From Psychrobacter sp. JCM 18902 (GTDB lineage Bacteria > Pseudomonadota > Gammaproteobacteria > Pseudomonadales > Moraxellaceae), in NCBI RefSeq assembly GCF_904846615.1, contig NZ_CAJHBK010000001.1:2480001-2544000 (forward strand): a DNA stretch of 64,000 bases, given 5' to 3'. The position numbers and the translations under genes were made by a program. The notes under the pieces are model-generated. The model saw only the letters and a program-made list of their open reading frames with translations. It did no database searches and was not told the DNA's origin. Shown here piece by piece: positions 9,319 to 22,888 of this stretch (the stretch's first letter is position 1; every line of letters begins with the position of its first letter).

Positions 9319-9735
9319 TTAAGCGCGGTTTTTGTACTTACGGATAGTCTGTAGCTGTGCGACAGACTCTGCTAATGATGCTAAAGCTGCATTAGTTTGT
9401 ACAGTATCCGATTGATTAACCAGCATCTGCTCAGCCTTTTTACGTGCTTCGACAATTTTGCTTTCATCAAGGTTATGTGCACGCATCGCTGTATCAGCCA
9501 ATACGGTAACCATCTTCGGCTGTACTTCTAAAACACCGCCTGATACATAAATCACTTCTTCTTCACCGTTTGGTGTTTGCACTCGCATCGCACCCGGTTT
9601 TAACAAAGTAATAAGCGGTGTGTGACCTGGCAATACACCAATCTCGCCTTCGGTACCAGTAGCTATTAACATGCTAATTTCGCCTGAATACAACTCTTCA
9701 CGAGCACTTACGACGCGACATTGTAACGTTGCCAT
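9319..9735 (-). CDS. atpC: ATP synthase F1 epsilon subunit
   Basis: 138 residues from the ATG at 9735, which has AAGGAGT about 7 bases upstream; an upstream in-frame extension of nine residues is not family-like. Epsilon is part of the central rotor stalk and inhibits ATP hydrolysis. The N-terminal beta sandwich includes GEIGVLPGHTPLITLLKPG, and the C-terminal helical hairpin begins near residue 90. Last gene of the atp operon. Confidence 0.97.
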   Translation of the reverse strand: MATLQCRVVSAREELYSGEISMLIATGTEGEIGVLPGHTPLITLLKPGAMRVQTPNGEEEVIYVSGGVLEVQPKMVTVLADTAMRAHNLDESKIVEARKKAEQMLVNQSDTVQTNAALASLAESVAQLQTIRKYKNRA

Positions 9736-9839
9736 ACTTAACTCCTTACGATCAAAACACAATCAAAACTGCGAGGCGTTACTAACTGGCAAATAGACTT
9801 CTTATGGTCTATCTGCCCTTTAGCAAATGCTAACACAAC

Positions 9840-12205
<2,366 letters not shown>

Positions 12206-12260
12206 AATGATTCCAATATAAGAGGGTTAAAAAGCATTGGCGCATGCGACAATTATTTAG

Positions 12261-12295
12261 TATATAACATCAATCTAACAAATTAATGTTATATA
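12261..12295. repeat. AT-rich inverted repeat in the atpA-atpG spacer
   Basis: Perfect 10-bp arms TATATAACAT and ATGTTATATA separated by 15 bases. Weakly stable as RNA because it has few GC pairs; could equally be a protein-binding site. Confidence 0.5.
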
Positions 12296-12336
12296 TTTTG
12301 TGCATGACACGATCTAATACCGTCAATGGTTAGAAC

Positions 12337-12382
12337 AGTGGCGCTACTGTCTTAATAAAAAAATACAAGACAATGCGCCACT
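12337..12382 (-). promoter_or_regulatory. Stem-loop in the atpA-atpG spacer
   Basis: AGTGGCGC and GCGCCACT form an 8-bp outer stem, and TGTCTT/AAGACA a 6-bp inner stem, around an AT-rich loop. No T run follows on either strand, so it does not look like a terminator. Within the ATP synthase transcript it could be a processing or stability element that sets the ratio of atpA to downstream subunits (inference). Confidence 0.5.
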
Positions 12383-12431
12383 TTATTAGCCATCAAAGAC
12401 AGCCATAACCAATTCGGCTTAACCCGTTAAA

Positions 12432-13976
12432 TTAATAACTGTGATTTTGTTTAAAGGTCTCTAAAGATGACTTCAAACGACCTGCGATATCATCATTATA
12501 ATTCGCAGTATCATCAATCTCACGCATCAATTCACTCTGCTCATCATGCATATAGCGTAAGTAAGCTTCTTCAAAAGAACCGATTTTTTCAACAGGAACG
12601 TCCGCTAAAAAGCCTTCATTCGATGCATAGATAACTGCAGCTTGCTCAGAGATTGACATTGGCTGATACTGCTTCTGCTTCATCAATTCAGTCACACGCT
12701 CACCATGATCAAGCTGTTCGCGAGTCGCGTCATCAAGATCTGAAGCAAACTGAGCAAAGGCGGCCAATTCACGATACTGAGCTAGTGCAGTACGGATACC
12801 ACCAGATAGCTTCTTGATGATCTTAGTCTGAGCTGCCCCGCCCACACGAGATACCGAGATACCAGCGTTAACTGCTGGACGGATACCTGAGTTGAATAGG
12901 CTTGATTCTAAGAAAATCTGACCATCGGTGATTGAAATCACGTTAGTCGGTACGAATGCAGATACGTCACCAGCTTGGGTTTCAATAATTGGCAGTGCGG
13001 TTAAAGAACCGGTTTTACCAACTACTTCACCATTAGTGAACTTTTCTACGTACGCCGCGTTTACGCGTGATGCACGCTCAAGTAAACGTGAATGTAAATA
13101 GAATACATCACCAGGATACGCTTCACGACCTGGCGGACGACGTAGCAATAGTGAAATTTGACGATAAGCAACGGCTTGTTTTGATAAGTCATCAAATACA
13201 ATCAGTGCATCTTCACCGCGGTCACGGAAGTATTCGCCCATCGTACAACCTGAATACGGTGCGATATACTGTAGTGCTGCTGGTTCTGACGCTGAAGCGA
13301 CGACGACAGTCGTATATTCAAGGGCACCAGTTTGCTCAAGCTTGCGTACGACGTTTGCAATAGTAGAACGTTTCTGACCGATTGCTACGTATACACACTT
13401 GATACCAGATGATTTCTGCGCGATGATCGCATCGATAGCCATCGCGGTTTTACCCGTCTGACGGTCACCAATGATAAGTTCACGCTGACCACGACCAATT
13501 GGAATCATAGTATCAACGGCTTTATAACCCGTCATTACTGGTTGATCTACTGACTGACGATCAATAACGCCTGGGGCGATTTTTTCGACTTTGTCAGTCA
13601 TTTTGGCGTCGATAGGACCTTTGCCATCAATAGGATTTCCCAAGGCGTCAACAACACGGCCTAGCAGCTCAGGACCTACTGGCACTTCAAGAATACGACC
13701 AGTACAATAGGCTTTTTGACCTTCTTGCAGCTTTAGGTAATCACCAAGTACTACCGCGCCGACAGAATCACGCTCTAAGTTAAGCGCCATTCCATAGATT
13801 TCGCCTTCAAACTCAATCATTTCGCCGTACATGGCATCTTCAAGACCATGAATCTGCACGATACCGTCAGATACTTTGACAATCGTGCCTTCATTCTTTG
13901 CAGTTGCACCCGCATCAAGGTCTTGAATACGCTGCTTAATCAGGTTACTGATTTCCGCTGGATTCAATTGTTGCAT
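12432..13976 (-). CDS. atpA: ATP synthase F1 alpha subunit
   Basis: 514 residues, regulatory nucleotide-binding subunit of F1. The P-loop [15 protein letters not shown], the segment [16 protein letters not shown] and [20 protein letters not shown] are strongly conserved. Length is normal. It is 93 bp downstream of atpH, and is followed by a long spacer before atpG. Confidence 0.99.
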   Translation of the reverse strand: MQQLNPAEISNLIKQRIQDLDAGATAKNEGTIVKVSDGIVQIHGLEDAMYGEMIEFEGEIYGMALNLERDSVGAVVLGDYLKLQEGQKAYCTGRILEVPVGPELLGRVVDALGNPIDGKGPIDAKMTDKVEKIAPGVIDRQSVDQPVMTGYKAVDTMIPIGRGQRELIIGDRQTGKTAMAIDAIIAQKSSGIKCVYVAIGQKRSTIANVVRKLEQTGALEYTTVVVASASEPAALQYIAPYSGCTMGEYFRDRGEDALIVFDDLSKQAVAYRQISLLLRRPPGREAYPGDVFYLHSRLLERASRVNAAYVEKFTNGEVVGKTGSLTALPIIETQAGDVSAFVPTNVISITDGQIFLESSLFNSGIRPAVNAGISVSRVGGAAQTKIIKKLSGGIRTALAQYRELAAFAQFASDLDDATREQLDHGERVTELMKQKQYQPMSISEQAAVIYASNEGFLADVPVEKIGSFEEAYLRYMHDEQSELMREIDDTANYNDDIAGRLKSSLETFKQNHSY

Positions 13977-14069
13977 TGCCTTGTTTCCTTTAATTTATGA
14001 TAACCCGCCCACTGACTTAAATGCTCTTACTTTCACGCAAATCATAGATGACTGCGCTGGTAAATGGCA

Positions 14070-14693
14070 TTAGGCCGTTAGCTGTGTTTTTAACTGTTGT
14101 AACTTGCCGCGCATCGAATCATCAATGATTTTGTCACCGACTTTGATGGTAGCGCCTGCCAATAGACTTGGATCGACCGACTCATGAATCACCACACTAG
14201 CATTTAACGATGCAGCAAGGCGCGTTTGTAGCATTTCACGCTGAGCGTCAGTCAATGGATAGGCAGAGGTCACGTAAGCATCAAGCTGCTTTAAGCTTAT
14301 TGCCTTGTGGCGGCGATAATGCTCATAAACTTCAGGAAGCAGCGCCAGACGCTCTTGCTGCGCCAACTGCTTAATAAAATTATTGAGCGCTGGTGACACT
14401 TTAGGATAGCTAATACTATTACCATAACGAGAGCCTTTGCTCTCGCCTAGTAGCTGTTTAAAAGCAGAGTCGCTATCACCAGCCACTTGTGAGTCATAAA
14501 GATCAACCAAAGCAGCTGACTTATGCTCAGCCGTAACGGCTGGATTTTCTAGCCATGTACGGAACGCTTTGTCATTGACAATTGCACTGGCGACAAACAA
14601 GAAATTTTCCCACTCGTTTACGGCCCCGTTTTCGTTGGCATAGTCAAACGCGGCTTTAGCGTAGGGTCGTGCTAAGGTTGATAAGTCAGCCAT
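14070..14693 (-). CDS. atpH: ATP synthase F1 delta subunit
   Basis: 207 residues, part of the peripheral stator that ties F1 to the b subunits. The N-terminal six-helix region begins [15 protein letters not shown], and the C-terminal half ends [19 protein letters not shown], both typical. It is about 30 residues longer than the usual 177 because of an insertion around [20 protein letters not shown] (near residues 69-95) between the two helical halves. 13 bp from atpF. Confidence 0.96.
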   Translation of the reverse strand: MADLSTLARPYAKAAFDYANENGAVNEWENFLFVASAIVNDKAFRTWLENPAVTAEHKSAALVDLYDSQVAGDSDSAFKQLLGESKGSRYGNSISYPKVSPALNNFIKQLAQQERLALLPEVYEHYRRHKAISLKQLDAYVTSAYPLTDAQREMLQTRLAASLNASVVIHESVDPSLLAGATIKVGDKIIDDSMRGKLQQLKTQLTA

Positions 14694-14706
14694 TATATCC
14701 TCACAG

Positions 14707-15177
14707 TTACAGCTTTGCCGCCAGTTGGTCTAACATACTGGCATGTTTTTGCACATCGACTTTGTCTTGCAAAATCTTTTCTGCACCAAGTACAGCCAGT
14801 TCAGCAACTTGGGCACGTAATGATTCACGCGCTTGATTGATTTCTTGGTCGATAGACGCTTGCGCTTGTTGACGAATGCGCTCGCCTTCCACTTGGGCCT
14901 GCATTTTTGCATCTTCGACAAGCTGGTTGGCACTCTTGTTCGCTTGCTCGATTAAAGCAGCAGCTTTGGTCTTTGCAAGATCAAGCTCCTGCTGGACGTC
15001 TTGCTCAGCGGTCGCCAGATCTGCTTTTGCTTTTTCTGCGGCATTCAGGCCTTCAGCAATTTTACGCTGACGCTCATTGATGGCACCAATAAGTGGTGGC
15101 CACACGAATTTCATGCAGAACATCACAAAGATTGCAAAAGCAATGGCTTGACCGATGAGGGTAGAATTGATATTCAC
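14707..15177 (-). CDS. atpF: ATP synthase Fo b subunit
   Basis: 156 residues. One N-terminal membrane helix (about 5-27, [20 protein letters not shown]) is followed by a long, charged, Ala-rich coiled coil, the peripheral stalk. Typical length and position between atpE and atpH. Confidence 0.98.
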   Translation of the reverse strand: MNINSTLIGQAIAFAIFVMFCMKFVWPPLIGAINERQRKIAEGLNAAEKAKADLATAEQDVQQELDLAKTKAAALIEQANKSANQLVEDAKMQAQVEGERIRQQAQASIDQEINQARESLRAQVAELAVLGAEKILQDKVDVQKHASMLDQLAAKL

Positions 15178-15294
15178 GTGATCACCTCTTTGTTAATGAA
15201 AAATCAGTTTCATTGATCATATTTGATAGCCAAACTTTGGCTATGGTTAAGATACAAACTTTGACTACCAAACATTTACAACTGAGCTTTCTGA

Positions 15295-15561
<267 letters not shown>

Positions 15562-15576
15562 CTATTGAATGTCTAA

Positions 15577-16455
<879 letters not shown>

Positions 16456-16640
16456 TTATTAATCAACGATTTAATCAACTACCAAAAATATGGTTGTCAT
16501 CTGATGAGGTTTTAACGATCCTATTTGACCTGCTAGCAAGCCGATGAACCATGCTAAAGCTCTCATGTAATCAATAACATCCAACCCATAGTTCTATTAC
16601 TAGTGCGCAATTTGATAACTTAAGATAAATTTTAGCTATC

Positions 16641-16675
16641 AAAAAAGGGCTTATGATGATTCAGTAATAGCCCTT
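16641..16675 (-). terminator. Terminator-like hairpin after atpI
   Basis: On the minus strand AAGGGCT, a 17-base loop, then AGCCCTT followed immediately by T residues. The stem is short (7 bp) and the loop large, so strength is uncertain. It lies 450 bp downstream of atpI and about 200 bp upstream of atpB. Confidence 0.55.
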
Positions 16676-16879
16676 GTATATGTACGCGAAATTATTATAT
16701 CTGTGTTTACTTACTGCCGCGTTTCCACGATCGACGCTTAATACAGCGTTCATAAGCAAAATATTTAGCTGCCTATATTAATGCAGCGTTGTATTCGTGT
16801 AAAGTCAATTATGACTTTTTTATGCACTGTATGAATAAGTTAGCTACTATTAACGTTTACTAACATAGCTTTGCGTGAT

Positions 16880-16904
16880 TAATTAAATTGTAAGAATTTA
16901 ATTA
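16880..16904. repeat. Perfect AT-rich inverted repeat in the atpI-atpB spacer
   Basis: Arms TAATTAAATT and AATTTAATTA separated by GTAAG. All-AT arms argue for a protein-binding site rather than a stable RNA hairpin. Confidence 0.5.
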
Positions 16905-17127
16905 GAGGCAATACTGATAGCTAATAATTGGCTATCGACTCCATCATCACACGCTATACTCATTTAAACGCTCATATCACAGTCTTTATAATCATTGGCG
17001 CTGTCTTTAGACAGTTTTGTATGTTTTGACTTTCTTATGAAATCAGTCATAGAGAAGCTGGACGGCAGGGTGACTTGCCTAGCACTATTAAGCACTCAAC
17101 TATTGATATAGTCATCGTCTATTAATG

Positions 17128-17526
17128 CTAGCGTATATGCCACAACATCCAACTGTGACTAATTTGCATTACCATAAAACCGATAAACAGCGCAAGCGCA
17201 GATAGGGGTTGTACGGTAATAAAAATTAGTGCGAAACCAAACACAGTCAATAGCCATTTGGCCATTTGACCTCGATATAGCTGGCTAACAATATGTTGGC
17301 GCGCGCGATATCCAGTGTACCAAAAGATAAAAAAAGCAAATACAGCTTGGGTTGCAAAACTGAGTAGCGCACCAATAGCGGCGCTTTTTGCAACAGTAAG
17401 CTCACTATGTAGCCAACTGGTATCTAAAGCCCAAGCAATAATAATAAGGATAAATAATATCCACGCTTGGCGTTTGATATAGATGCCAATTTTATCTTTT
17501 TGTGTGCGTTTGGCAGGCTTGGTCAT
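17128..17526 (-). CDS. atpI: ATP synthase subunit I (AtpI-like membrane protein)
   Basis: 132 residues with four predicted membrane helices (about 20-35, 46-68, 90-107, 110-128). Members of this family assist assembly of the c ring or ion supply to ATP synthase. The segment KSAAIGALLSFATQAVFAFF resembles AtpI, and the position upstream of atpB supports it. Sequence conservation in this family is low, and the distance to atpB is unusual. No strong ribosome-binding site precedes the ATG. Confidence 0.75.
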   Translation of the reverse strand: MTKPAKRTQKDKIGIYIKRQAWILFILIIIAWALDTSWLHSELTVAKSAAIGALLSFATQAVFAFFIFWYTGYRARQHIVSQLYRGQMAKWLLTVFGFALIFITVQPLSALALFIGFMVMQISHSWMLWHIR

Positions 17527-17817
17527 CGGTAATGCAATCCTATAGCCTTACAGCATTGGGATAAGGTGGCAATATAACATCGTCGCGACACTTTTATCCG
17601 TGAACGGCTCACTCTACAGGTGTTACCTTTTAACCAAAATAAAACGCCACTTATTATAAGGGGCATACCACCGTTAAGCAAGAAAAATATACCTTTTATC
17701 AGTGACCTAGCTGAATCACTCATAGACATCATAGTTACTGACCAATGGATAACACCCAAAGTATGACTACATAATGGCTGCTCAAGCGTTGCAAGCCACT
17801 ATGGTTAATCAGTTATC

Positions 17818-18708
17818 CTACGATATACATTGATAGATTTGCTGTGCCATCGTCTGCCAACCACTCACAAAGTCTTTACTATTGCTCATATCTTCAGGTT
17901 GCACAGTGGTTTTTACAGGCTGTAACTTAGCGAGTAGACCTTTGGCTGGTTGACTTGGGCTAACCAGACACATTTGCTTGGCTGGACGCTTCTCATTTAG
18001 CCAGCGTATTTGGCTTGCTCGTGGTGCTAGATGGTGGTCAGTGCTTAAACTGCCAACAAGCTTTAGGTTTGTGCTGGATTCAATGTATTGATAAGCATCA
18101 TGATAGGCCCAATAAGGCTGGGTTTGCTGCTTGCCTTTAGCTTGTTTTACGAAAGATGCCACTCCCTTATCCATTCGCTGAGCAAATTTTTGTGCATTGG
18201 CGTGATAAAGTGCTTTATATTGCGGATTAGCATGGCTATGAATCACGGCAAGGGCACGAGTCATGGCTTTGGCATTTTCAGGATCTAACCATATATGTGG
18301 ATCAAGCGTGCCAGTAATAGGCTTGCCTTTGACGTCACGTAGCGGATGACGATTAAAGGCATCAAATTCAAATAAGGCAATCGCATTGGGTGCGGTATTA
18401 AGGCTTGCCGCCAAGTTATTTTCTAGTGGCTCACCAAACCACACGACAAATTTACTGTCCTGAATGGCTTTAATATCACCTGGGCTGATACTGCCATGAT
18501 GACCTACCTCCCCTGCTTGCAATAACTGCTTGGCGGGCGGTGAACCTTCAGTCACTGCTTGACTCAATAAAAACAGTGGATAATTACTCACGCTGACTGT
18601 TGCCGCTTGTGCACTCACAGTAAAGACGCCTAATGCAACTATGCCCGTGATGAGCCATCGCTGTAGTATAATGGTTGAGCTTAAAAAATATTTGAAAACT
18701 GAGTTCAT
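17818..18708 (-). CDS. znuA: Zinc ABC transporter periplasmic binding protein ZnuA
   Basis: 296 residues from the ATG at 18708. An N-terminal export signal (hydrophobic core WLITGIVALGVFTVSAQA) ends near AQA-AT. The cluster-A-I substrate-binding fold carries the expected zinc-ligand histidines in EVGHHGSISPGD, LDPHIWLDPENA and YWAYHDAYQYI. The long His/Asp-rich loop usual in ZnuA is absent. Two cysteines near the C-terminus (MCLVSP, IYQCIS) fit the known stabilising disulfide. It is divergent from zur-znuCB across a perfect palindrome, so it should be repressed by Zur when zinc is plentiful. Confidence 0.92.
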   Translation of the reverse strand: MNSVFKYFLSSTIILQRWLITGIVALGVFTVSAQAATVSVSNYPLFLLSQAVTEGSPPAKQLLQAGEVGHHGSISPGDIKAIQDSKFVVWFGEPLENNLAASLNTAPNAIALFEFDAFNRHPLRDVKGKPITGTLDPHIWLDPENAKAMTRALAVIHSHANPQYKALYHANAQKFAQRMDKGVASFVKQAKGKQQTQPYWAYHDAYQYIESSTNLKLVGSLSTDHHLAPRASQIRWLNEKRPAKQMCLVSPSQPAKGLLAKLQPVKTTVQPEDMSNSKDFVSGWQTMAQQIYQCIS

Positions 18709-18837
18709 AATAGATTCTTTAATGTATGAAAGATAAAATATAAGTGGAAACATTTAGACGTTATCAGTGTTGTATCTGAGTGATCATCAAGGTATCAATA
18801 AATAAGCCAAGATCACTTATCTGCTCTTATTTTTAGT

Positions 18838-18854
18838 ATGTTATACTATAACAT
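18838..18854. promoter_or_regulatory. Zur operator (perfect palindrome)
   Basis: ATGTTATA-C-TATAACAT, a perfect 17-bp palindrome that matches the known gammaproteobacterial Zur box core (GTTATAnTATAAC). It lies between znuA (minus) and zur (plus), placed to control both, including zur itself. Confidence 0.85.
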
Positions 18855-18902
18855 TATAAATTACTATAATAACAGTGCCATTTTTTTGTAGGAGCTTGCA
18901 CC

Positions 18903-19496
18903 ATGTCCACCAGTTTATCAGTCTGCGAACATTTACATGATGTGCAGGACTTTACGCCGCATGACGTGACCGAGCGCCTAATGGCAGCAAAAGAACAATG
19001 TCGCCTGAACGGTGCACGCTTTACCCCATTGCGCCAGCAAATATATCAATTGGTATTGGCAGCCAATAAACCTATCGGTGCATATGATTTGATCACGCAA
19101 TTGCAGCAAATGCGCTTATCAGAGCCCAATAACAATGATGACAGCATCGAAGCGCTTAACTCGCAACAGCACCCAATGAAAGCGGCATCTAAAGAAATTA
19201 GCTCTAAAAAACAAGCGCCAAAAAATGTCGCGCCACCCACTGTCTATCGCAGTCTGGAGTTTCTATTGAGTGAAGGCTTGATACATCAACTGACCTCTAT
19301 CAATGCTTATGTGCCCTGCTGTCACCCACGCGCTCAGCATACCGCAGCATTTTTAATCTGTGGTCAATGTCAGCGTGTACAAGAATGTAGCAGTGTGCCC
19401 GTACAGGAAATGATGAGTTTTGCTGAGCAAGACGTTGGCTTTATTGTGGAACGCAGTGTGATTGAGCTGAGTGGTCGTTGCCAAGCCTGCCAGTAA
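18903..19496 (+). CDS. zur: Zinc uptake regulator Zur (Fur family)
   Basis: 197 residues. The Fur-type winged helix is split: RFTPLRQQIYQLVLAANKPI (40-59) is the first half and PPTVYRSLEFLLSEGLIHQL (111-130) carries the recognition helix. Between them (about 72-109) is an insertion rich in Asn, Ser and Lys not seen in typical Zur. Zinc ligands are CGQC (153-156) and CQAC (193-196), plus the HPRAQH region. The start has AGGAGC nine bases upstream. First gene of zur-znuC-znuB. Confidence 0.93.
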   Translation: MSTSLSVCEHLHDVQDFTPHDVTERLMAAKEQCRLNGARFTPLRQQIYQLVLAANKPIGAYDLITQLQQMRLSEPNNNDDSIEALNSQQHPMKAASKEISSKKQAPKNVAPPTVYRSLEFLLSEGLIHQLTSINAYVPCCHPRAQHTAAFLICGQCQRVQECSSVPVQEMMSFAEQDVGFIVERSVIELSGRCQACQ

Positions 19497-19576
19497 CATG
19501 CCCTAACCACTGAAGCGTAAGTCTTTGTCATCCGTTTTTTATTTGTATTACTCATTCACTTATTGGTTGTCATACT

Positions 19577-20374
19577 ATGAGCCTGTCTACCTCACCGTCT
19601 AATCAACCGAACTTTTCCGCTGTTGATGGCAATACCATTAATAATGCGAGTAAACTGCTGAGCCTAAGCGATATCAGCTACGACATTGGGCATCAACGCT
19701 TACTCTCACATATTGATATCGACATTGCGGTTAATGAAACAGTCAGTCTTATTGGACCAAATGGCGCTGGCAAGTCAACGTTGGTTAAACTTATTTTGGG
19801 ATTGATTGAGCCAACTAAAGGGCACATTAACTCTCATCAAAAGTTACAGCTTGGCTATGTGCCGCAGCGCTTTGCTGTACCGCCGATATTGCCATTACGA
19901 GTCTGCGATTTATTGGCACAAGCGGATAAAAGGCGCTTAACGTCTGAGCAGCGTCAATTTATCTTCGATAACTTGTCATTGACGCACTTACTATCGCGAC
20001 AAATGCTGCACCTGTCGGGTGGTGAGACACAAAGGGTCTTGCTCGCGCGCGCATTGTTAGACAAACCCAACTTATTGATTTTAGATGAGCCGATGCAAGG
20101 ACTGGACCCTGATACTGAGGTTTGGCTCTATCAGTTTATTGATGAGCTGCCAGAGTTTTTGCGTTGTGCCATGCTGGTGGTATCGCATGATCTGCATTGG
20201 GTCATGAAAGGCAGTCGACGTGTGATTTGTCTTAATAAGCATATTTGCTGTGAGGGACAACCAAGCGAGCTTGCCATTAGTAGTGAGTTTCAAAAGCTAT
20301 TTGGGCATCATTATGAGCAGCCTTATGTACATCAACCACATGCCTGTGAGCATCACGCCCCAAGCGAACTATAA
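19577..20374 (+). CDS. znuC: Zinc ABC transporter ATP-binding protein ZnuC
   Basis: 265 residues. Walker A GPNGAGKST (60-68), signature LSGGETQRV, Walker B LLILDEP and the H-loop VSHDLHWV identify an ABC ATPase, and the gene context identifies it as ZnuC. A poorly conserved N-terminal extension of about 25 residues precedes the domain. The C-terminus is His-rich (GHHYEQPYVHQPHACEHH, about 246-262), a likely zinc-binding tail as in other ZnuC proteins. Confidence 0.95.
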   Translation: MSLSTSPSNQPNFSAVDGNTINNASKLLSLSDISYDIGHQRLLSHIDIDIAVNETVSLIGPNGAGKSTLVKLILGLIEPTKGHINSHQKLQLGYVPQRFAVPPILPLRVCDLLAQADKRRLTSEQRQFIFDNLSLTHLLSRQMLHLSGGETQRVLLARALLDKPNLLILDEPMQGLDPDTEVWLYQFIDELPEFLRCAMLVVSHDLHWVMKGSRRVICLNKHICCEGQPSELAISSEFQKLFGHHYEQPYVHQPHACEHHAPSEL

Positions 20375-20480
20375 TCATTAAGGCGCGTTGAACATTCACA
20401 AATATAAAATATATCGAAGCTTAATACATCAAACACATATCGAGCGTTGAGCTTTATAAAAACTTTTACGGATATTTATT

Positions 20481-21299
20481 ATGACTGCTTGGTTAGCCAT
20501 CATTGCCCCCGCTTGGATCGCTGGCAGTATTTTAGCGCTACTATCAGCGCCTTTAGGTTGCTTAGTCTTGTGGCGACGCATGGCATTTTTTGCTGACGCT
20601 TTAGCACATGGCACCTTGCTTGGCGTGGCTTTAGCAGTATGGTGGCAATTACCTATGGGCATTGGCATTGCCTTGGTCAGCGTCATGGTGGTGCTAGGGC
20701 TGGTATTAATCGATGATGAGCGCCTGCCTGTCGATGCGGTTTTGGCCGTCGTGGCGGTGTCATTGTTATGCTTAGGCTTATTGGCTTTGACCCAGTTGAC
20801 TGACCAACAAGCAAACGTACTGGGGTTTTTGTTTGGTAATTTGCTAGAGCTTGATTGGGCAGACTTGCCCTTACTTGCCGGTAGTGTGCTGGTAGGGCTC
20901 GGTCTACTTATGTATATATGGCCTGCACAAATTAAGCTTGCCACTCATGAAGCACTGGCGCGTATTCAAGGTGTTAATCCGACACGCCAGCGGCTGTTCT
21001 TCATGGGCGTATTGGCGGGATTTTGTGCGATTGCCCTGCAAGCGGTTGGTAGTTTACTAATCAGCGGTCTATTGGTATTACCAGCATTAACGGCACGTTT
21101 GTGGTCATCATCGCCAAAACAAATGGTCGTTATATCGCTACTGATCGCACAGCTTGGCGTGACGCTAGGCGTTTGGGGAAGCATCTGGCTAGATATTCAG
21201 ACAGGACTTGCTATCGTATTAATATTAGCCATTTTATTTTTTATCGCGCTGATTTTCTCAAAGCTCAGCACTGCAAAAATTTGGTCAGCGCGCCGTTAG
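20481..21299 (+). CDS. znuB: Zinc ABC transporter permease ZnuB
   Basis: 272 residues with about eight membrane helices. The early cytoplasmic motif LVLWRRMAFFADALAHGTLL and the later GVNPTRQRLFFMGVLAGFCA are typical for the ABC-3 family of Mn/Zn permeases. It follows znuC by 106 bp on the same strand and completes the ZnuABC uptake system. Confidence 0.95.
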   Translation: MTAWLAIIAPAWIAGSILALLSAPLGCLVLWRRMAFFADALAHGTLLGVALAVWWQLPMGIGIALVSVMVVLGLVLIDDERLPVDAVLAVVAVSLLCLGLLALTQLTDQQANVLGFLFGNLLELDWADLPLLAGSVLVGLGLLMYIWPAQIKLATHEALARIQGVNPTRQRLFFMGVLAGFCAIALQAVGSLLISGLLVLPALTARLWSSSPKQMVVISLLIAQLGVTLGVWGSIWLDIQTGLAIVLILAILFFIALIFSKLSTAKIWSARR

Positions 21300-21549
21300 A
21301 CAGATTATGGTTCACATAAAGCCGCTGGTTTTTTATCCTCTTATCCAACTTTATTTCATCAATATGATAGAGCTTTCATTGACTTTATGTTATAAACTTG
21401 CCCTAATATCATCGACATACTAGCGGCGTCAAGCCAAAAAACATATTGGTCAGACCAAAATTCATTAGTCTACTCGATGCAGGACATCCATTTATCTATC
21501 ATTCGTTTTAACAGCATCACTTGTTTCGATTCGATGAGGGACTGACCCA

Positions 21550-22395
21550 ATGCTAAGCTATCCTGTTAATAACATTAGCACACCAGATGAACAGGTAAAC
21601 ATACTACAAATCACAGATTTGCATTTATCAACGCCTGTTTCTTCTAGTGTTGATGGCGATACTAACAATAGCGAAGCCTCTGCCTGTCAGCAGTGCTTTG
21701 AAACAGTACTACAGCAAGCATTGAGTAGCGACATTCGCTGCGATTTGATTATCGTGACTGGCGACTTAGTCAATGAAGTCAAACCCGCTATTTACGATCA
21801 TATTTTTGAGGTATTGCAAGCGACCCATATTCCTTTCGCTTGTATCGCAGGCAATCATGATGTGACGGATGAGATAGGCAGTGACTTGCCGTTCTTTGAG
21901 CGCGAACTGATTGCTCAGCCTGCCGACCCGCGCTTGCTAAGCCGGCATGTCATTGAGACTGATCGTTGGCAGCTGTTGTTATTAGACTCATCCATCACGG
22001 GCAAAGTCGAGGGCGAGATAACGCCTACCGATATTGACTGGTTATGCGAGAGACTCGATGCTTGTGATAAGCCTGCGCTGATTGCTCTACATCATCATGT
22101 TATTCCCGTAGACTCTAACTGGATTGACACGCATATGGCAGAGAATAGTGAGGCCTTTTGGCAGCATCTGTTAGGATTTGACCATCTCAAGGTCATTATC
22201 AGTGGTCATACGCACCAAGAGCAGGTTCGCCATCGTCAAGGAGTCACGGTCTATAGTACGCCTTCTACTTGCTACCAGTTCAAGCCTTATGAGAATGATT
22301 TTTCCTATGATAAAAGCGTCCCGCCCGGTTACCGTTGGTTGCAATTAGCCAACAATGGAAAGGTTGCAAGCTGGGTAGAAAGACTGGATACTTGA
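21550..22395 (+). CDS. cpdA: Metallophosphoesterase, 3',5'-cyclic AMP phosphodiesterase type
   Basis: 281 residues. The metal-site motifs of calcineurin-like phosphoesterases occur in order: DLHL, TGDLVNE, GNHDVTD, LHHHVIPV and SGHTHQE. The close spacing and the ending STPSTCYQFKP...GYRWL are those of CpdA (Icc), which hydrolyses cAMP. It is a single gene upstream of dksA. Confidence 0.87.
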   Translation: MLSYPVNNISTPDEQVNILQITDLHLSTPVSSSVDGDTNNSEASACQQCFETVLQQALSSDIRCDLIIVTGDLVNEVKPAIYDHIFEVLQATHIPFACIAGNHDVTDEIGSDLPFFERELIAQPADPRLLSRHVIETDRWQLLLLDSSITGKVEGEITPTDIDWLCERLDACDKPALIALHHHVIPVDSNWIDTHMAENSEAFWQHLLGFDHLKVIISGHTHQEQVRHRQGVTVYSTPSTCYQFKPYENDFSYDKSVPPGYRWLQLANNGKVASWVERLDT

Positions 22396-22888
22396 CGCCC
22401 AGATTTATTGACACCAATATTGATGTGAGCCCTTATACCCCAAGCTATTGACTGATATTTCTGAGTTCAGAATACAATGACTGGCACGGTAAAAACGACA
22501 TGATGATGAAAAATGACTTCATTATTATCAGAAACAATGATACAACGTATAAAACGAAATGAGGACTGCCTAGTATCTGGTATTAGGTAGAATTATAATA
22601 GCTAGGATGGCTAAATCGATCACAGCTAAGTCTTCACAATCAGTGATTTGTCGCATTATTAAGACAACGCTATTTAAATAGAAATATGCATAACCATATA
22701 CCTGACCATTGATAGATTGCTTTAAGCATATCAAGATAACTGTACTATTAGATCCGCTGTGTTACTTGTGTTACCAAGTGGTAAAACGTTTTATAAAGGG
22801 ACAAATTATAGCGTTTATGACATTGATAGCGTCTTGTCTTTTGATACGTCGTTTTATTGAATTAATTTGAAAAAAGTAGGATACCCAT
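22396..22888. other. cpdA-dksA intergenic region
   Basis: 493 bp with no supported gene. It includes a TATAAT hexamer near 22593 and a small palindrome (TTACCA-AG-TGGTAA, 22771-22784) about 105 bp before dksA. The dksA promoter probably lies here. Confidence 0.45.

Noticed and set aside
17523..17759. 78-codon frame overlapping the atpI start by 4 bp
   Set aside because: It begins at TTG without a ribosome-binding site and the product (Cys/Arg-rich tail) resembles no family. The ATGA overlap is suggestive but not enough; internal ATGs also lack a binding site.
18838..18854. Zur-like half sites also in the atpA-atpG spacer (12261-12295)
   Set aside because: The arms there share the letters TATAACAT and ATGTTATA, but lie 15 bases apart instead of 1, so a Zur dimer site is not formed.
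20429..20944. 171-codon open frame antisense to znuB
   Set aside because: It is Ser/Lys/Pro/Ala-rich, typical of the reverse strand of a membrane-protein gene, and lies entirely opposite a well-supported CDS.
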